From Tribonema minus (lineage: Eukaryota > Sar > Xanthophyceae > Tribonematales > Tribonemataceae), in contig JAFCMP010000031.1 in NCBI GenBank assembly GCA_017506865.1, positions 248,001 to 312,000 on the forward strand: DNA of 64,000 nt. The letters are read 5' to 3'. The translations under genes were made by a program, and so were the position numbers. The notes under the pieces are model-generated. The model ran no database searches and was not told where the DNA came from. It saw only the letters and a program-made list of their open reading frames with translations. Of this stretch, positions 35,175 through 46,565 are shown one piece after another. Positions within the stretch are counted from its first letter, which is position 1, and each line of letters begins with the position of its first letter.

Positions 35175-36337
35175 CGAGAAGGATTGCCATCAGTATCTGA
35201 GGTACATACTGTAAATTCAAACAAATGCTGCACCACACCAAATACGGCTGATGCATATTTTTTCATTACCACATTGCACTGGATATTTTGCTCCGCCACC
35301 ATGCATGTACAGAGAGCTAGTTTCTGTCCCACCACCACCCGACATCCTCTGCACAGGCGACACCAAGAGAGGCAACTTGAAAGTGAGAGAGGATCTCTGG
35401 CTGCTGCGCCTTGCAGGATTCGTTAATTTGGTGGTATGTTCAGAACTGCGCAGCTGGCGTACAACACACTTGCATGCGCCTCACGCATTGTGTGCTTCTC
35501 AACAGTTGCAGATTCATCAAGCAGCACTACAGCTCAGTTCCTGTAGTGCGGCCGAGCATACGCAGCACACGCAGCCGCTGCAGTAGCGGTGTGCAACCTT
35601 CGAAAACAGTCTAGTTGGCATTCATAAATACCACAGCCCCTCGTGGTACATAATCCTTGTTCACAGCCCCTCGAGGTACATAATCCTTGCTCACATGGCG
35701 ACTGGTGGTCGCGCACTGTAGGATTGCAAAAACGGTAGCTGCGGTGTCATACGCCGGTGCAGCGCATTGCAAGCACTCAAGCTCTATGCCAATCGCATGC
35801 AAACACGGCTCTCGCCTCTGCGGCTCTGTCGGCTACAGACACACAGTCCGCTCAAATTGCTGTGCGTTTGGTAGCGTGAAAACACATAGTCAAAGAGACG
35901 CTAACAAACCCTGCACAAACGCAATGAATGGCACTGCTGACAACTCCTTGTGCGCATGTCCAAGGCAACAATCAGCCAAGACCTCAACTGAAAGGAATCA
36001 TAGATTATGCCTGGTATTGCCTCGTGGTTCCAATGCATTGATTAAACCCATGGGTATGGCAGTACTGCTGGTCGGGATTGCAGCGATGTACCCATGGTTG
36101 CTGTACAATTCGCGAGCAGCGTCATGTGATGTTCAGGTCCAGCAGCGCTTGGCTATTGTGTTGCGCACCGGGCGCGGCGCGCGCAATGATCTCGCCAGCG
36201 CCTCCCTCAGCTTGGGGAACACAGCACCGGCCGCCAAAAGAGCACCATCCCACTGTGCAGCACCCAGTGCCGACACGTGCATCCCAGGCTGCTGCTACTA
36301 GGGGAACGCAGACGTGTCCAACCCCCCTGCGCGCGCG
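35175..36337. other. Convergent intergenic region with a 30 bp tandem duplication
   Basis: About 1.16 kb between COA5 and the 3' end of the next minus-strand gene. A 30 bp unit starting CACAGCCCCTCG and ending AATCCTTG is present twice in tandem at 35632-35691. A plus-strand frame of 204 codons (35687-36301) has no recognisable domain and looks like chance. No gene is supported. Confidence 0.45.
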
Positions 36338-39300
36338 CTAGACCGCCAGGGTGTCGCCCTTGAACGTCATGAACGCCACCGCGGCGCCGAAGATCAGCGG
36401 GTTCTTGAACTGCATCGCGAGCGCCTGCGTGACGCCTAGCGCCGCCGCCGTCCTGCTCCAGAGCTTGCTGAGCGCCCCCGGCTCGGCCTTCCGCCGCGGC
36501 TTGTTGAGGAAGCCCTTTTCGACCGCCTTCTTGGCGCCGCCGGCGGGCTTGCCGCCGCCGCCGCCGCTGCTGCGGCGCGCGAGCTTGCCGCCGCCGGGCG
36601 CTGCAGGGCCGCGTTTGCGCGCCTCGCGCAGCTGCGCAGCGCACACGTGGCGGCGGAAACGATTCAGCTGGTGGTGAAGCACGCGCATGCGCGTGGGCGC
36701 TGCAGCTTGGTGATTGCGCGCTGCGCGTGCAGCATGCCTCAGCAGGCGGACGCGAGCGTCGCCGCAACTGCCATCTTCGGCGCATGGGCTGGGGGGGGTT
36801 GCAGCCCCCAAATGGTTTCCGCCGGTGCCGCCGACATTGCGACTGATGTTGGAGGCTGCGCCGCGCGCACGCGGAAGACCCATTTGATGAACCGTGTGCA
36901 CACTTGACGCGTACAATTCAGCCCTTGCAAAACATTACGGCGAGCCCCGCCCCACACAGGCATCATCTCGTCCGGACTTCTGTCCTGCGTGCGCGCACTG
37001 AAACACCTCAGCACCACAACCGCGGCAAGCAGTGTTCGCCCAAGCACACACAGAGCGCTCGTGGCAGTGCAGGCGCAGAGAGGGCGTCGCCGCTGCCGCA
37101 GCGCTCACCTTCTTCAGCCGCGCCTCCATCTTTTGGACGCATACATCTCAGGCCGTGCAGTAACAAGCGCGCAAGCTCAGCCCCTGCACAGGCACGGTCC
37201 TGTCCTGAGTCCGCTACCGGAAAACCTTAGAGAAGTTGTGGCATCCGGTGTTTGCCGTGTTGCAAACAGACCGCTCGTGGCGGTGCGGTAGTCGCAGAGA
37301 GGGCGTCGCCGCCGCTGCAGCACCTCACCTTCTTCAGCCGCGCCTCCATCCTGATGCGGTCCATGGTCGCCTCGTCGAACCGCAGCGTCAGGTCCTGCGC
37401 GAGCTGCTTGAGCTCCGCGGCCTCGCCCTCCGGCAGCGGCAGGACGTGCGCCTCGAAGCAGACGCAGGCGTCCTGCACAGATGAGGGGGGCCGATGCAGC
37501 GATTGTTGAAGATTAAGTTGAAGTTGACATTTGGAGGGTAGTGCATGTACTCAATGAGCTGGGGCGGTGCAGAAGAGCACCCCGCTGCGGCCCAACGGGT
37601 CGGGCCTTGTCAGGCGACTCAGGGGCTGCATTGAGGATGTGGCGTGCTGTGCGGCACTGTTTTGGTTGCCAGAGAGCGTCAGTGCTCCCGGGGGTGCACG
37701 TGCACGCCGTGGGACACTAGCAATGGGGCTTACGACATGTTGACATATGACATTAACAGTGTGCGGGGCCACACGTCCTCGTGGTAGCCAGCTACAGCGT
37801 ACTTCAGATACAGCTGCGAGCAAAGCGGGCACACTAGCCTGACTGACAGCGGAGCTGCTGCTTGTGGCGCCATGACCACAGGGCGAGCCATCTTGTTCAG
37901 CGGACTTTGCGCATGTTGCATTACAACGTGAAGTCTACTTGGAGGTACACAATGCTATCATACCGCAAGTGATACTTCAAAGTATATTCTAGTTGCACAC
38001 AGCTGCATGCACGGGCACAGCAGCGGGCGTCCGTCTGGGCGCAACATTGACCCTGGCAGCCCCCTGCTGACTGTGCGCCCCTCACGTCAGAGAAACAGGT
38101 GTCCCTGCATTAGCCTCGCCAACACTGCAACATGACCATTTCGCACCCGCATGCGCCGCAGACATGGCCGCCGTCCCCACGCGTGCCCAACTCACCTCGC
38201 TGTCCCCTGCATACGCCCACTGTGCGACGCCCCCCCCCTCTGTCGCTGCCGACGCTGCGAAAGTCACGAGCACCTCGCGTTCCACAACGGCCTCCGCCGC
38301 TGCCTCCGCCGCTGGCGCCTCCACTGCCGCCTCTGGCTCCGCCGCCGCCGCCGCCGCTGCCTCCGCCGGTTCCTCGCTCGCCGCCGGCGCCTCGGCGGCA
38401 GCGCCCTCGCCTTCCTCACTGGCAGGCTCCGCCGGTGCGGCCGCCGCCGCTGCTGTCGCTTCCGGCGCTGCCGCATCCTCAGACTCGGCAGCGGCGGCGA
38501 CAGCAGCGCTGTGCTCCGCGGCCGCGTCGTCGCCGGACGACGGCTCCTCGACCTCCAGCCAGCTATCGCCGCCGGACGCGGCGGCGGCGGTGGCGTCCAC
38601 CGCCTCGTTGAGCACTGCCGCCACTTCCGCTGCTGCCACGGCGTCGGCAGCAGACTCCGCGACGCCGGCCGCCGCGTCGTCGTCTGCCGCCGGCGCCGCC
38701 GCTGCAACTGCGTCCTCTGCCGGCGGCGCCGGCGGCGGCGTGGAAGGCGAGGGCGATGACGTCGCGACGAAGGTGATGGTGTACGGCTTGTTGAAGGTCA
38801 CAGAGAAGCTCGCAGACTGATCGCTGTCCAGCGCCGACTCCTGCTATGTGAAAGGGCACAATACAGAAAAACGAGTGTGATGACACGTGTGATGACTACG
38901 ACAACAAGCGTTTTGTTGCTGGTTGCGCATGCCATGCCGCGCGCAGTGCCTTGTAATTGTAGTCCATGCATTTTGTGCACGGGTTCGGTTGCGATTGCGC
39001 CGCAAGTGCCGTGCATGCGTACAAGGGCGCATGCTGGCTTCGACTCGTCAGCTGCCGTGAAAGAAATGCCATGCTGTGTGCCGAGAACATACAGTCTGTG
39101 ACATGCAAGGGCAACGAGCGGCAGGCGCCACACATTCGCACGGCGCTGATGTCAGACTCAGTCAAACACGCTGGCACAACTTCATTCACCAAGGCAGGGC
39201 GTAGCATCAACACCACACACTTGCATGCGAAAGCCACCAGCGTTGATCGCTGTGACACCCCAGCATCGCAGGAGCGCTTGCGAGACTTTGAGGATGATCG

Positions 39301-39959
39301 CCATGCTGCGGCGCTTGCAGTGGCAGCACAGCGCGCTGTCGCCAGGAGAAGTACGCACGGCGTCAGTGTCATACACGTTGCTGGCAATCGCACCTGATTT
39401 GCCGCCTGTGCGCCCTGCGCCTCGACGCGCACGCTGCGCACAGCCAGCTTCAGAGTCTCCTTCACCACCACTTTGAGAACCTGCAGCCACAGCCGGCATG
39501 CAACCAATGAACGGGGTTTTCACACTGCACAATCACAATGTGAATGTAACTGTATATTATGCTGCCCTCAGTGTCATTTGAAACATCTTCAGTTGTTTCA
39601 GGGGCCGAGCATCCTGTGCAGTGTGATTACGGAGCGCCTGCTTGTTTTGACGGCCTGCGACCTGAAGCAGATGAAAGCTCCACAGCTCTTCGCTGGACGT
39701 GACTTTGAGTACCAGGCTCAATGACGACATGCACAGGGTTCCAGATCGTCAAAATCTGGTGACGACAGACGCAGACGGTGCACTTTGCGAAGGCGATCTT
39801 GCCATCACTGCAGTGTCACAAATGAGATTTGCAGGGTCAGCAGCACACCTTCTTGTTCTTCTCCCGAGCATTGACATCCGTCAACTGCTTCACCAGATCA
39901 TCGACGTGGCTGTTTGCGGCGTCGTACTCTGCCTGCACCTGCGCCAGCTCGTCAGCCAT
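36338..39959 (-). CDS. Unrecognised protein with coiled coils, an Ala/Glu-rich region and a hydrophobic C-terminus
   Basis: Five exons on the minus strand: 39959-39849, 39480-39394, 38840-38196, 37472-37329 and 36631-36338, all joined in phase 0, giving 426 residues. The start MADELAQVQAEYDAANSHVD is preceded by an in-frame stop. Residues 1-66 are coiled-coil-like. A beta-rich segment (SVTFNKPYTITFVA) is interrupted by roughly 140 residues of Ala/Glu/Pro-rich sequence, then resumes (VLVTFAASA, GGGVAQWAYAGDSE, ACVCFEAHVLPLPEG). A second coil (LKQLAQDLTLRFDEATMDRI) and a basic Gly-rich linker follow, ending in NPLIFGAAVAFMTFKGDTLA, which could be a tail anchor. The split beta segment loosely recalls GOLD-type folds followed by coil and membrane helix, but I do not claim this. 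It shares a divergent promoter with the nucleotidase-like gene. Confidence 0.65.
37061..37352. repeat. Duplicated exon 4 donor edge plus intron, offset 220 bp
   Basis: The end of exon 4 and its donor (CGCCTGAAGAAG|GTGAG on the minus strand) plus the adjoining intron recur 220 bp farther into the intron. On the plus strand CTTCTTCAGCCGCGCCTCCA begins at 37329 (functional) and 37109 (copy), each preceded by CAGAGAGGGCGTCGCCGC. The copy encodes the same MEARLKK and keeps a GTGAGC donor, so it could act as a cryptic site. Confidence 0.8.
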
Positions 39960-40339
39960 GGCTTATCTGTTGTCTCCCAGTCACACGAGTGCTTGTGCTT
40001 CGGGGATCCGCGCTGGAGGAGAAGCTGGCGGAGCGAGCGTTTGCCACACTACAACTGAAGCGAATGACGTTCTCTAAGCTCAAACCCACGCACGCTACGC
40101 TCGCTCGTCTCGCCCAGAACAGAAGTTCAAGTGTCCAGTTGAAGATGAGGTGACACACGCAGGTTTGCTCCCACCTGGAAACATACTTCTCAGCCAGCGG
40201 CAGGTCGTAGATAGCACCCAGCACTATACCGTCCTGAGTTCCTGACAGCAGCAGAGGTGACAGCAGCAGAAATTCCCACCTAGAACATACTAGTCAGCCG
40301 GCAGGTCGTAGATAGCACCCAGCACTGTAGTACTAGAGC
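39960..40339. promoter_or_regulatory. Divergent intergenic region containing a duplicated exon-like segment
   Basis: 380 bp between outward-facing genes. A segment of about 55 bp is present twice, at 40170-40225 and 40275-40326 (offset 105 bp), sharing CAGGTCGTAGATAGCACCCA. Read on the minus strand, the first copy encodes VLGAIYDLPLAEKYVS and ends TCCAG|GTGGGA like an exon with a donor. The second copy is disrupted by a stop. I could not join it in frame to the downstream gene. TTGAAG motifs lie near 40127-40146. Confidence 0.45.
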
Positions 40340-41098
40340 ATGGCACCAAACACACCTCCACCCTGTGGATCATCTTCGGCAGCACCCAACGTTGTCCGGC
40401 CCATAGTGGCGGTGGACCTCGACGAAGTGCTGGGAGGTTTCGTGCCACAGCTGGCCAGTTTTCACAATGTCACCTATGGCACCGACCTCAGCGCCACCTC
40501 TTTCAACAGCTATGAATTCCACCAAGTCTGGGGAGGCACACGAGAGGAGGCAGACGCCAAGATGCTGGCGTTCTTTGCCAGCGAGCACTTCACCGGCAGC
40601 ACCAGCGGTGGCAGCAGCGGCAACAGCACAGTCGCCGTTGGCATACCCATTATCGCAGGGGCCAAAGAAGTGCTGAAAAAGTATGCGGACCGCTTCGACT
40701 TTCACGTCGTGACCAGCAGGCAGAATCTACTCGAGGCGGAGACTCTGCGGTGGCTGAAGCACTGGTATCCGGGCGTCTTCAGAGGGGTCGAGTTCGGCAA
40801 CCACTACGCGCAGGAAGGCATCCACCGCAGCAAGCCGGACATGTGCAAGGAGATTGGAGCGTGCTTGCTGATAGACGACTCCATGCGATACGCGACGCAA
40901 TGTGCGTCCGCCGGCATCCCTGTGGTGCTTTTTGGTGACTACGCCTGGAACGCAGGCAAAGCTCCTGCAGGCGTGCAGAGAGCATCTGATTGGGCGCAAG
41001 TTGATAGAATCCTGAGCGACCTGGCATCAAGTAGGAGCAGCAGCAGCGGTGCATCAGCGTCATCATGCACCATGGATTTGTCGAGGCCCGGCACGTAG
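40340..41098 (+). CDS. HAD-superfamily nucleotidase-like phosphatase
   Basis: A single-exon frame of 252 residues. HAD motifs appear in order: VAVDLDEVLGGF (nucleophile and acid/base Asp), HVVTSRQ (motif II), a Lys in HRSKPDMCKEI (motif III) and CLLIDDSMRYA (motif IV). The insert between motifs I and II (YGTDLSATSFNSYEFHQVWG) and the overall spacing resemble the 5'-deoxyribonucleotidase/YqfW group acting on small phosphate esters, probably cytosolic, since there is no leader. N- and C-terminal extensions are Pro/Ser- and Ser-rich. The start at 40340 is the first ATG after an in-frame stop region, and the gene is intron-free. The substrate is unknown; the HAD assignment is solid and the nucleotidase label is tentative. 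Confidence 0.8.
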   Translation: MAPNTPPPCGSSSAAPNVVRPIVAVDLDEVLGGFVPQLASFHNVTYGTDLSATSFNSYEFHQVWGGTREEADAKMLAFFASEHFTGSTSGGSSGNSTVAVGIPIIAGAKEVLKKYADRFDFHVVTSRQNLLEAETLRWLKHWYPGVFRGVEFGNHYAQEGIHRSKPDMCKEIGACLLIDDSMRYATQCASAGIPVVLFGDYAWNAGKAPAGVQRASDWAQVDRILSDLASSRSSSSGASASSCTMDLSRPGT

Positions 41099-42778
41099 TA
41101 ATACATGCACTTTTTTCAGCCACATTTCTATTATGTGCACGGTGCAGACTCTGCAGAGCTGATGCGAGTTTCCTGCGTTGCATTGCTTGTCAACCAGTGT
41201 TCATTCCAGTGGCTGCAGCTGTGACCTGCAAGTGTGCCTGAAAATCGGGTATGAAGTCTCTTGGTGCCAGTCCACAATGATGCCTCACCACGCCCAGCGA
41301 GCAGAGCATGCGGCATTGCTGAGGCATTCCTCTCACAATTGGTTTGTAGAGCGACCTGGCTGCCTGAACCTTTCCCTACTAGTACTACTAGCGCGGCGGT
41401 AGTGCTCTGTGACGTGAGTGCACTCGTCGAATCGGCGCTCTGCTTGTTTCGCCCATGAAGCGCCGACACTGTGATGTTGCAAATTAGTCATAATCTGATT
41501 ATCACAGACACACTCCTATGTACTCGCCAGTACATATACTATGTATTCACATAGGTACAGCGTCCCAAGCTCGTTAACGCCGAAAGGCGTGGCAGCGAAT
41601 GCGGCTGGTTTGGTGGGTGGGCTGGGCTGCAGGGCTTGCAGGAGCTAGCACCAGCGGCCCTCAGGTGATGCCAGCGTGCGTAGCCCCTTCGAGAGAACTT
41701 CAAACGTGTGGTGGTGTCTCGGAAGCCCTGGCTGGCGTGCGGAGGAGGGACAGGCAGCGGCTTGGCGTGCTTGGAGAGCAAGTGGAGTCGGCTGCACGCC
41801 ACGGCACCAACCACAACTTACTCGCAGCGGTAAATGGCAATATCTTGTCAGGCTTGCAGCCTGCAGTGAGCCGTGACCTCGCTCATCAAGGAGGCGATGC
41901 TTTACTTAGTTATATAGCCTTTCTCTCTAGCGTCAGCGCCTGGCGCCCAGTGACTCCCTCTGCTTATCTCTATGATATCGGGGTTCACGTAGATAGCCAC
42001 AATCTCCAGTTCAGGGCCCATCATGGTGACCTTGGCCTGCATGAAAACTTTGAGATGGAGTCTGCGTGGATCTGGGTGGCCCTTAGAAGGGTCTGTCTGT
42101 GGGGGGAGAGTCTTGCAGCTTTGTTTGTTATCCCTGCTAGTGTGTGGGGGACAGTCGCTTGCGGATGCTTTGTTGGGGGTGATATGGGAGGCCCGGTGAA
42201 CCACCGTCCCGCTCATCAAGGAGGCGATGCTTTGCGTAGTTATATAGCCTTTCTTTCTAACGTCAGCGCCTGGCGCCCAGTGACTCCCTCTGCTTATCTT
42301 TATGATATCGGGGTTCACGTAGATAGCCACAATCTCCAGTTCAGGGCCCATTATGGTGACCTTGGCCTGCATGAAAACTTTGAGATGGAGTCTGCGTGGA
42401 GCTGGGTGGCCCTAAGACGGGTCTGTTTGTGGGGGGAGAGTCTTGTAGCTTTGTTTGGTATCCCTGCTAGTATGTGGGGGACAGTCGCTTGCAGGTGCTT
42501 TGTTGGGGGTGATGTGGGGGGCGGGGTGTGGCGTGCAAGCTTTGCATGCTACATCCAAGAGTGAGAACAAGGCGACACACCTACAACATGGCATTTCCAC
42601 AGCCACAAGTGGAATATAATAAAAGTACTCACCAGGACATTGCCTCAGTGCTCAGCGCTTTTGATCCCCAAAATCGGCACGCCGACACACACACACACCT
42701 CGAAGCCACACACACCGCGCAGGCAGGTCGCAGCGACTGCCACGGAGCTACGGGTGCTTGAGAGCCCCACCCGCGAGG
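41099..42778. other. Intergenic region with a 330 bp tandem duplication
   Basis: About 1.7 kb between two plus-strand genes. A 330 bp unit beginning GCTCATCAAGGAGGCGATGC is repeated at 41881 and 42211, ending near 42535, at roughly 95% identity by eye. The period is exactly 110 codons, and a plus-strand frame (41599-42564) stays open through both copies; a minus-strand frame (42372-41902) is also open. I recognise no domain in either. Downstream (42570-42778) is the leader region of the next gene, with an (AC)n run near 42690. Confidence 0.55.
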
Positions 42779-45700
42779 ATGGCGTCAGCCGCAGCTATCC
42801 GGAAGGTATCTAGCAAATTTGAGCCGGACGGACGGCACAGTTTTTTTTCGGTGCCTTGGCGTGTTGACCGCCAACCCCTGTAAAGTCTATGTCTTCACTT
42901 CCCTCAGCCTTCATTCCGCGCTCTTGGCGCCGACATCAGATGCTCACACCGCGCCGGGGCCCCCCTAGGTGCCTGAAGACCAAAAGCAGCTATATTTTTT
43001 TCCCCTGGGCTGCCTTTTGTGGGGCTCACTTCGTCACTCTGTCTTACCGAGCACTTTCATCCGTCATAACGCAGCAGATTAATTGTCGGCTTACATACCA
43101 GCGTTCTCCATCAGACCGAAGCGAGGGCTGTTAGACGCAATCTTTCGTGTCAAGCGGAGCATTCCCAGGATATCTCTGTGTGCCTGTGCAATGTCTGCCT
43201 GCCATTGAGCTGCGCTCCAGCTCCCTCTTAGCTCCTGCAGCACCGAATAGCGCTTTCCAGCCTTGCTGAAGTCCTCGCGTGAACCTCGCTCGCGCCTCCC
43301 GCCACAGTACAAACCCCTGGTGCCAGTCGGCATCACAGACGACGACATCGCCCAGCTCATCAAGCAGAACCACAACAACCATGACAAGATCCAGCGCGCC
43401 ATCAATGACTGGTGGGAGGATCCCATGGCAAACGCGGCGTGGGAGTCCACGGACAAAAAGGCCAAGAAGAAGCAACCGTCGACCAACGGCAGCAGCGCAC
43501 GGCCCCAGGGCGGTGGCGGCGGCGGCGGCAGCAGCAGGAGCCATGACCACAGGTCCTCACGCCGCGAAGACGGCGCAGGACGGGGTCACAGCGCTCCGCC
43601 CGGCGGATTCGGCGGGCGGGGCGGGCGCGGCGGCGGCGGCCGCGGCTCCTCCGTAGGCCCGCGCAGCAGCACCGCGTCCGCCGCCGCGCCGGCGGCGCCA
43701 CGGGAGGCGAGCGCGGGGTCCGCATGGGGCGTGCGCGCGCCAGCGGCGGTGGCAGCAGCAGCGCCAGCCGCCGCACCTGCACCAGCAGCGCCGAGCGCAT
43801 GGGGACAGGACTCATCGTCCCCAGGCGTTGTGTCCGGAGGCTGGGCGGCGGCGGTCGCGAACGGCAGACCTCCCACCGCGGCGGCGGCGGCGCCCCCGCG
43901 CGCAGCGGCGCCGCAACCGGCGTCGGCGGCCGCAGCGCCTGAGCCCGCGGCGTCGACGAGCAACGGCGCTTGGGGCGGCAACGACGGCGGCTGGGGGGGC
44001 AATGACAGCGGAGGGTGGGCGGCTGCGCCGGCAGCAGCGGCCGCGCCCGCCGGAGACTGGAGCGCTGCGCCGCCGGCGGCCGCCACCGCTGCCGCGCCGC
44101 CAGCGCCGCCCGCAGCGCCAGAGCCGCCTGCGGCGCCCGCGTGGACGCCCGCCGCGCTGCCGGCGTCGTCCGCATGGAGCCGCGGCTCGTCGGCGATTAT
44201 CAACCCCAAGCCCAAGCCGCCGGCGCACGTGGCAGAGCAGCAGCAGGCGCCGGCGCACACGCTGAGCCCCGGCGGCGAGCCGGAGGCGGCGCCGGCGTCG
44301 CCGCTGTCGCCGATACGCGAGCGGTCCCCGTCGCCGCCGCCGCCGCAGCGCGCGGCCACGCCGTCGCCGCCGCCGTCGCCGCTCGCCGTGCGGTCGCCCT
44401 CGCCCTCCGCTGGCGCCCACGGCGGCGGCGTTCTGGACCTCGCCGACGCTGCCGCTGCGGCATCACCTCGGTCCGCGCACGCGGCATCGGAGCCGCAGAC
44501 GCCGCCTGCGCACGCGTCATCTCCGCTGGCGGCGCTGAGCAGCGCTGCGTCGCCGCAGCACGCGTCGCCCGCGGCGAGCCCGCTCGCGCGCGCCGCGTCG
44601 CCGCCGCGGGCGGCAGCGCACGCAGAGTCGGCGGCGGCGGCGGCGGCAGCGCAGGAGGAGGCAGCCGCGGCGGCGGCGGCGGCGGTGGAGGGCCTGCGCA
44701 TGGGCAAGTGGGACCAGGGCCTTGGCGCGACGGAGAGCGCGGACACAGCGCTGTCTTTCTCATTCGGCTCGCTCACGTTCGGCGTGTCGGACGACTTGGC
44801 GGTCGCGCCGCCGCCGCCGCTGCCGCGCACGCCGTCGCCGCCGCCGGCCGCCGCCGCCGCCGCGCCCCTCGCGCCGGCGCCGGCCAACAACAACGGCTGG
44901 GGCAATGGCGGCGGCGGTGCGCTGTCCGCGTCGGCGTGGGGCCAGGAGCCGGCGCAGTCGGCGGCGGAGGCGGCGGCGGCGACGTCGTCGTTCGCGTTCG
45001 CGTCGCAGCCGTCGCCGGAGCCCGCCGCGCAGCCCGCGGCGGCGCCGCAGCCCAAGGCCACGCCCCCCGGGTTCGGCGCCGTGCCGGCGGCGGCGCCGAT
45101 GAAGGCCATGTCTCCCGCGATTGGCTCGTCGCAGTCGGGGCCGCCGCCAGGCCTCGCGCCGCTCAAGGTACAGACCGTGCACGAGCTGGAGGCGGAGCTG
45201 GAGGCGCGCACCAACGCGGCGGCGGCGGCGGCGGCGGCGGCGCAGCAGAAGGCGCAGCTGGAGCAGCAGCAGGCGGCGGCGGCGGCAGCGGCGGCGCAGC
45301 AGCAGCAGCAGCAAGCGGTGGCGGCGGCGCAGGCGCAGGCGGCCGCAGCGCAGCAGGCGGCGCAGCAGGCAGCGCAGCAGCAGGCGCAGCAGCAGGCCGC
45401 GGCGCCAGCGCCGCAGCAGCAGGCCCAGCAGCAGCAGCAGCAGGTGCGGGCAGACAGCATGGCCAAGGCCAAGAAGGACGTGCAGCCGAGCAGCAACTTC
45501 TACACCGCGCACAAGCAGGCGCAGCTCAGCGGCATGGGCGTGTTCGGCAGCCCCGCCAGCATGGGCGGCATCAGCTCGCAGCCCCCGCCGCCGCAGCAGC
45601 AGCAGCAGCAGCCCAACATGGGCTACGGGCACCAGCACGCGCCGCAGCAGGCGGGCCACGCCGCGATGAGCTCGCTGCAGCAGCAGCAGCAGCAGCCCGG

Positions 45701-46565
45701 CATGTACGGGGGCCCGCCCCCCGGCATGGGCCTCCAGCCCGGCTACAACGCCTACAGCCAGAGCTACCCGCTGTACACCAACTACCAGGCGCCGTACTAC
45801 TACCAGCAGCAGCAGCAGCAGCACCAGCAGTACTCGTACGGCCAGCAGCAGCAGCAGCAGCCGCAGCAGCACGGCGGCACGCGCGGCGGCGCGTACGGCG
45901 GCGGCAGCGGCATGCAGCAGCCACGCGGCTACCCCGCGGACTTCAACCAGAGCGCAGGCATGGCGGGCTACGGCATAGACCAGCACGGCAGCGCGGCGGC
46001 GGTGGCGGCGGCACCGTCGCAGGCGTACGGCCAGCAGGCAGACTACGGCATGGGCGCGATGGGCGCGCCGCAGCAGCACGGGCTCGGCGGCGGCGGCAGC
46101 TTCGGCGGCGCGGCGCTGGGCCTCGGCGGCGGCGGCGGCAGCGGCGGCGCGGACAAGCCTCAGGGGCTCAACGGCGGCGTCCTTGGGCAGCCGAGCCTGA
46201 GCGCCGGGATGTACGCGGCGGCGGTGCCGCAGACGAGCGCCGGCCTGTACGGGCAGCCGTCCGTGCACATGGGCGCGTCGGAGCCACAGCAGTCGCACGG
46301 CGGCTGGGGGCAGGGGTATGGCGGTGGCGGCGGCGGCGGCGTGGCGCAGCAGCAGCAGCACCTCGGCGCGTCGCACGCGCAGGCGGGCGGCGGCGGCGGC
46401 GGCGGCGGCTGGGGCGGCATGATGCCCTCGCAGCAGCACCAGCAGGCGCAGCAGCAGCAGCAGCAGCAGTACCTCCAGGCGCAGGCGGGCCTCGCGCAGG
46501 GGCCGCTCGGCGGCCAGCAGCAGTACGGGCAGTACTCGGGTGCGGACGCGTGGGGCCGCAGCTGA
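42779..46565 (+). CDS. UBA/CUE-like protein with GW/WG repeats, polyQ and PPG motifs
   Basis: Two exons: a 27 bp first exon 42779-42805 (MASAAAIRK, AAG|GTATCT) and 43308-46565, giving about 1094 residues. Residues 10-50 (YKPLVPVGITDDDIAQLIKQ and INDWWEDP) look like a small UBA/CUE helical bundle, similar in position to that of plant GIP1-like and fungal Def1-like proteins. The rest is low complexity: Ala/Pro-rich, with WG or GW pairs (SAWGV, SGGWAAA, AWGGNDGGWGGNDSGGW, NNNGWGNGG, SAWGQE, GGWGQGYG, GGGWGGMM, DAWGRS), Gln runs from about 45240 to 46470 and Gly runs near the end. Three PPG-hydrophobic motifs (TPPGF, PPPGL, PPPGM, near 45063, 45140 and 45715) match GYF-domain ligands. RNP-granule or mRNA-regulatory function is an inference. 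Confidence 0.82.

Noticed and set aside
35687-36301. Plus-strand frame of 204 codons between COA5 and the next gene
   Set aside because: No recognisable motif; Cys/His-rich random-looking translation; composition like intergenic DNA.
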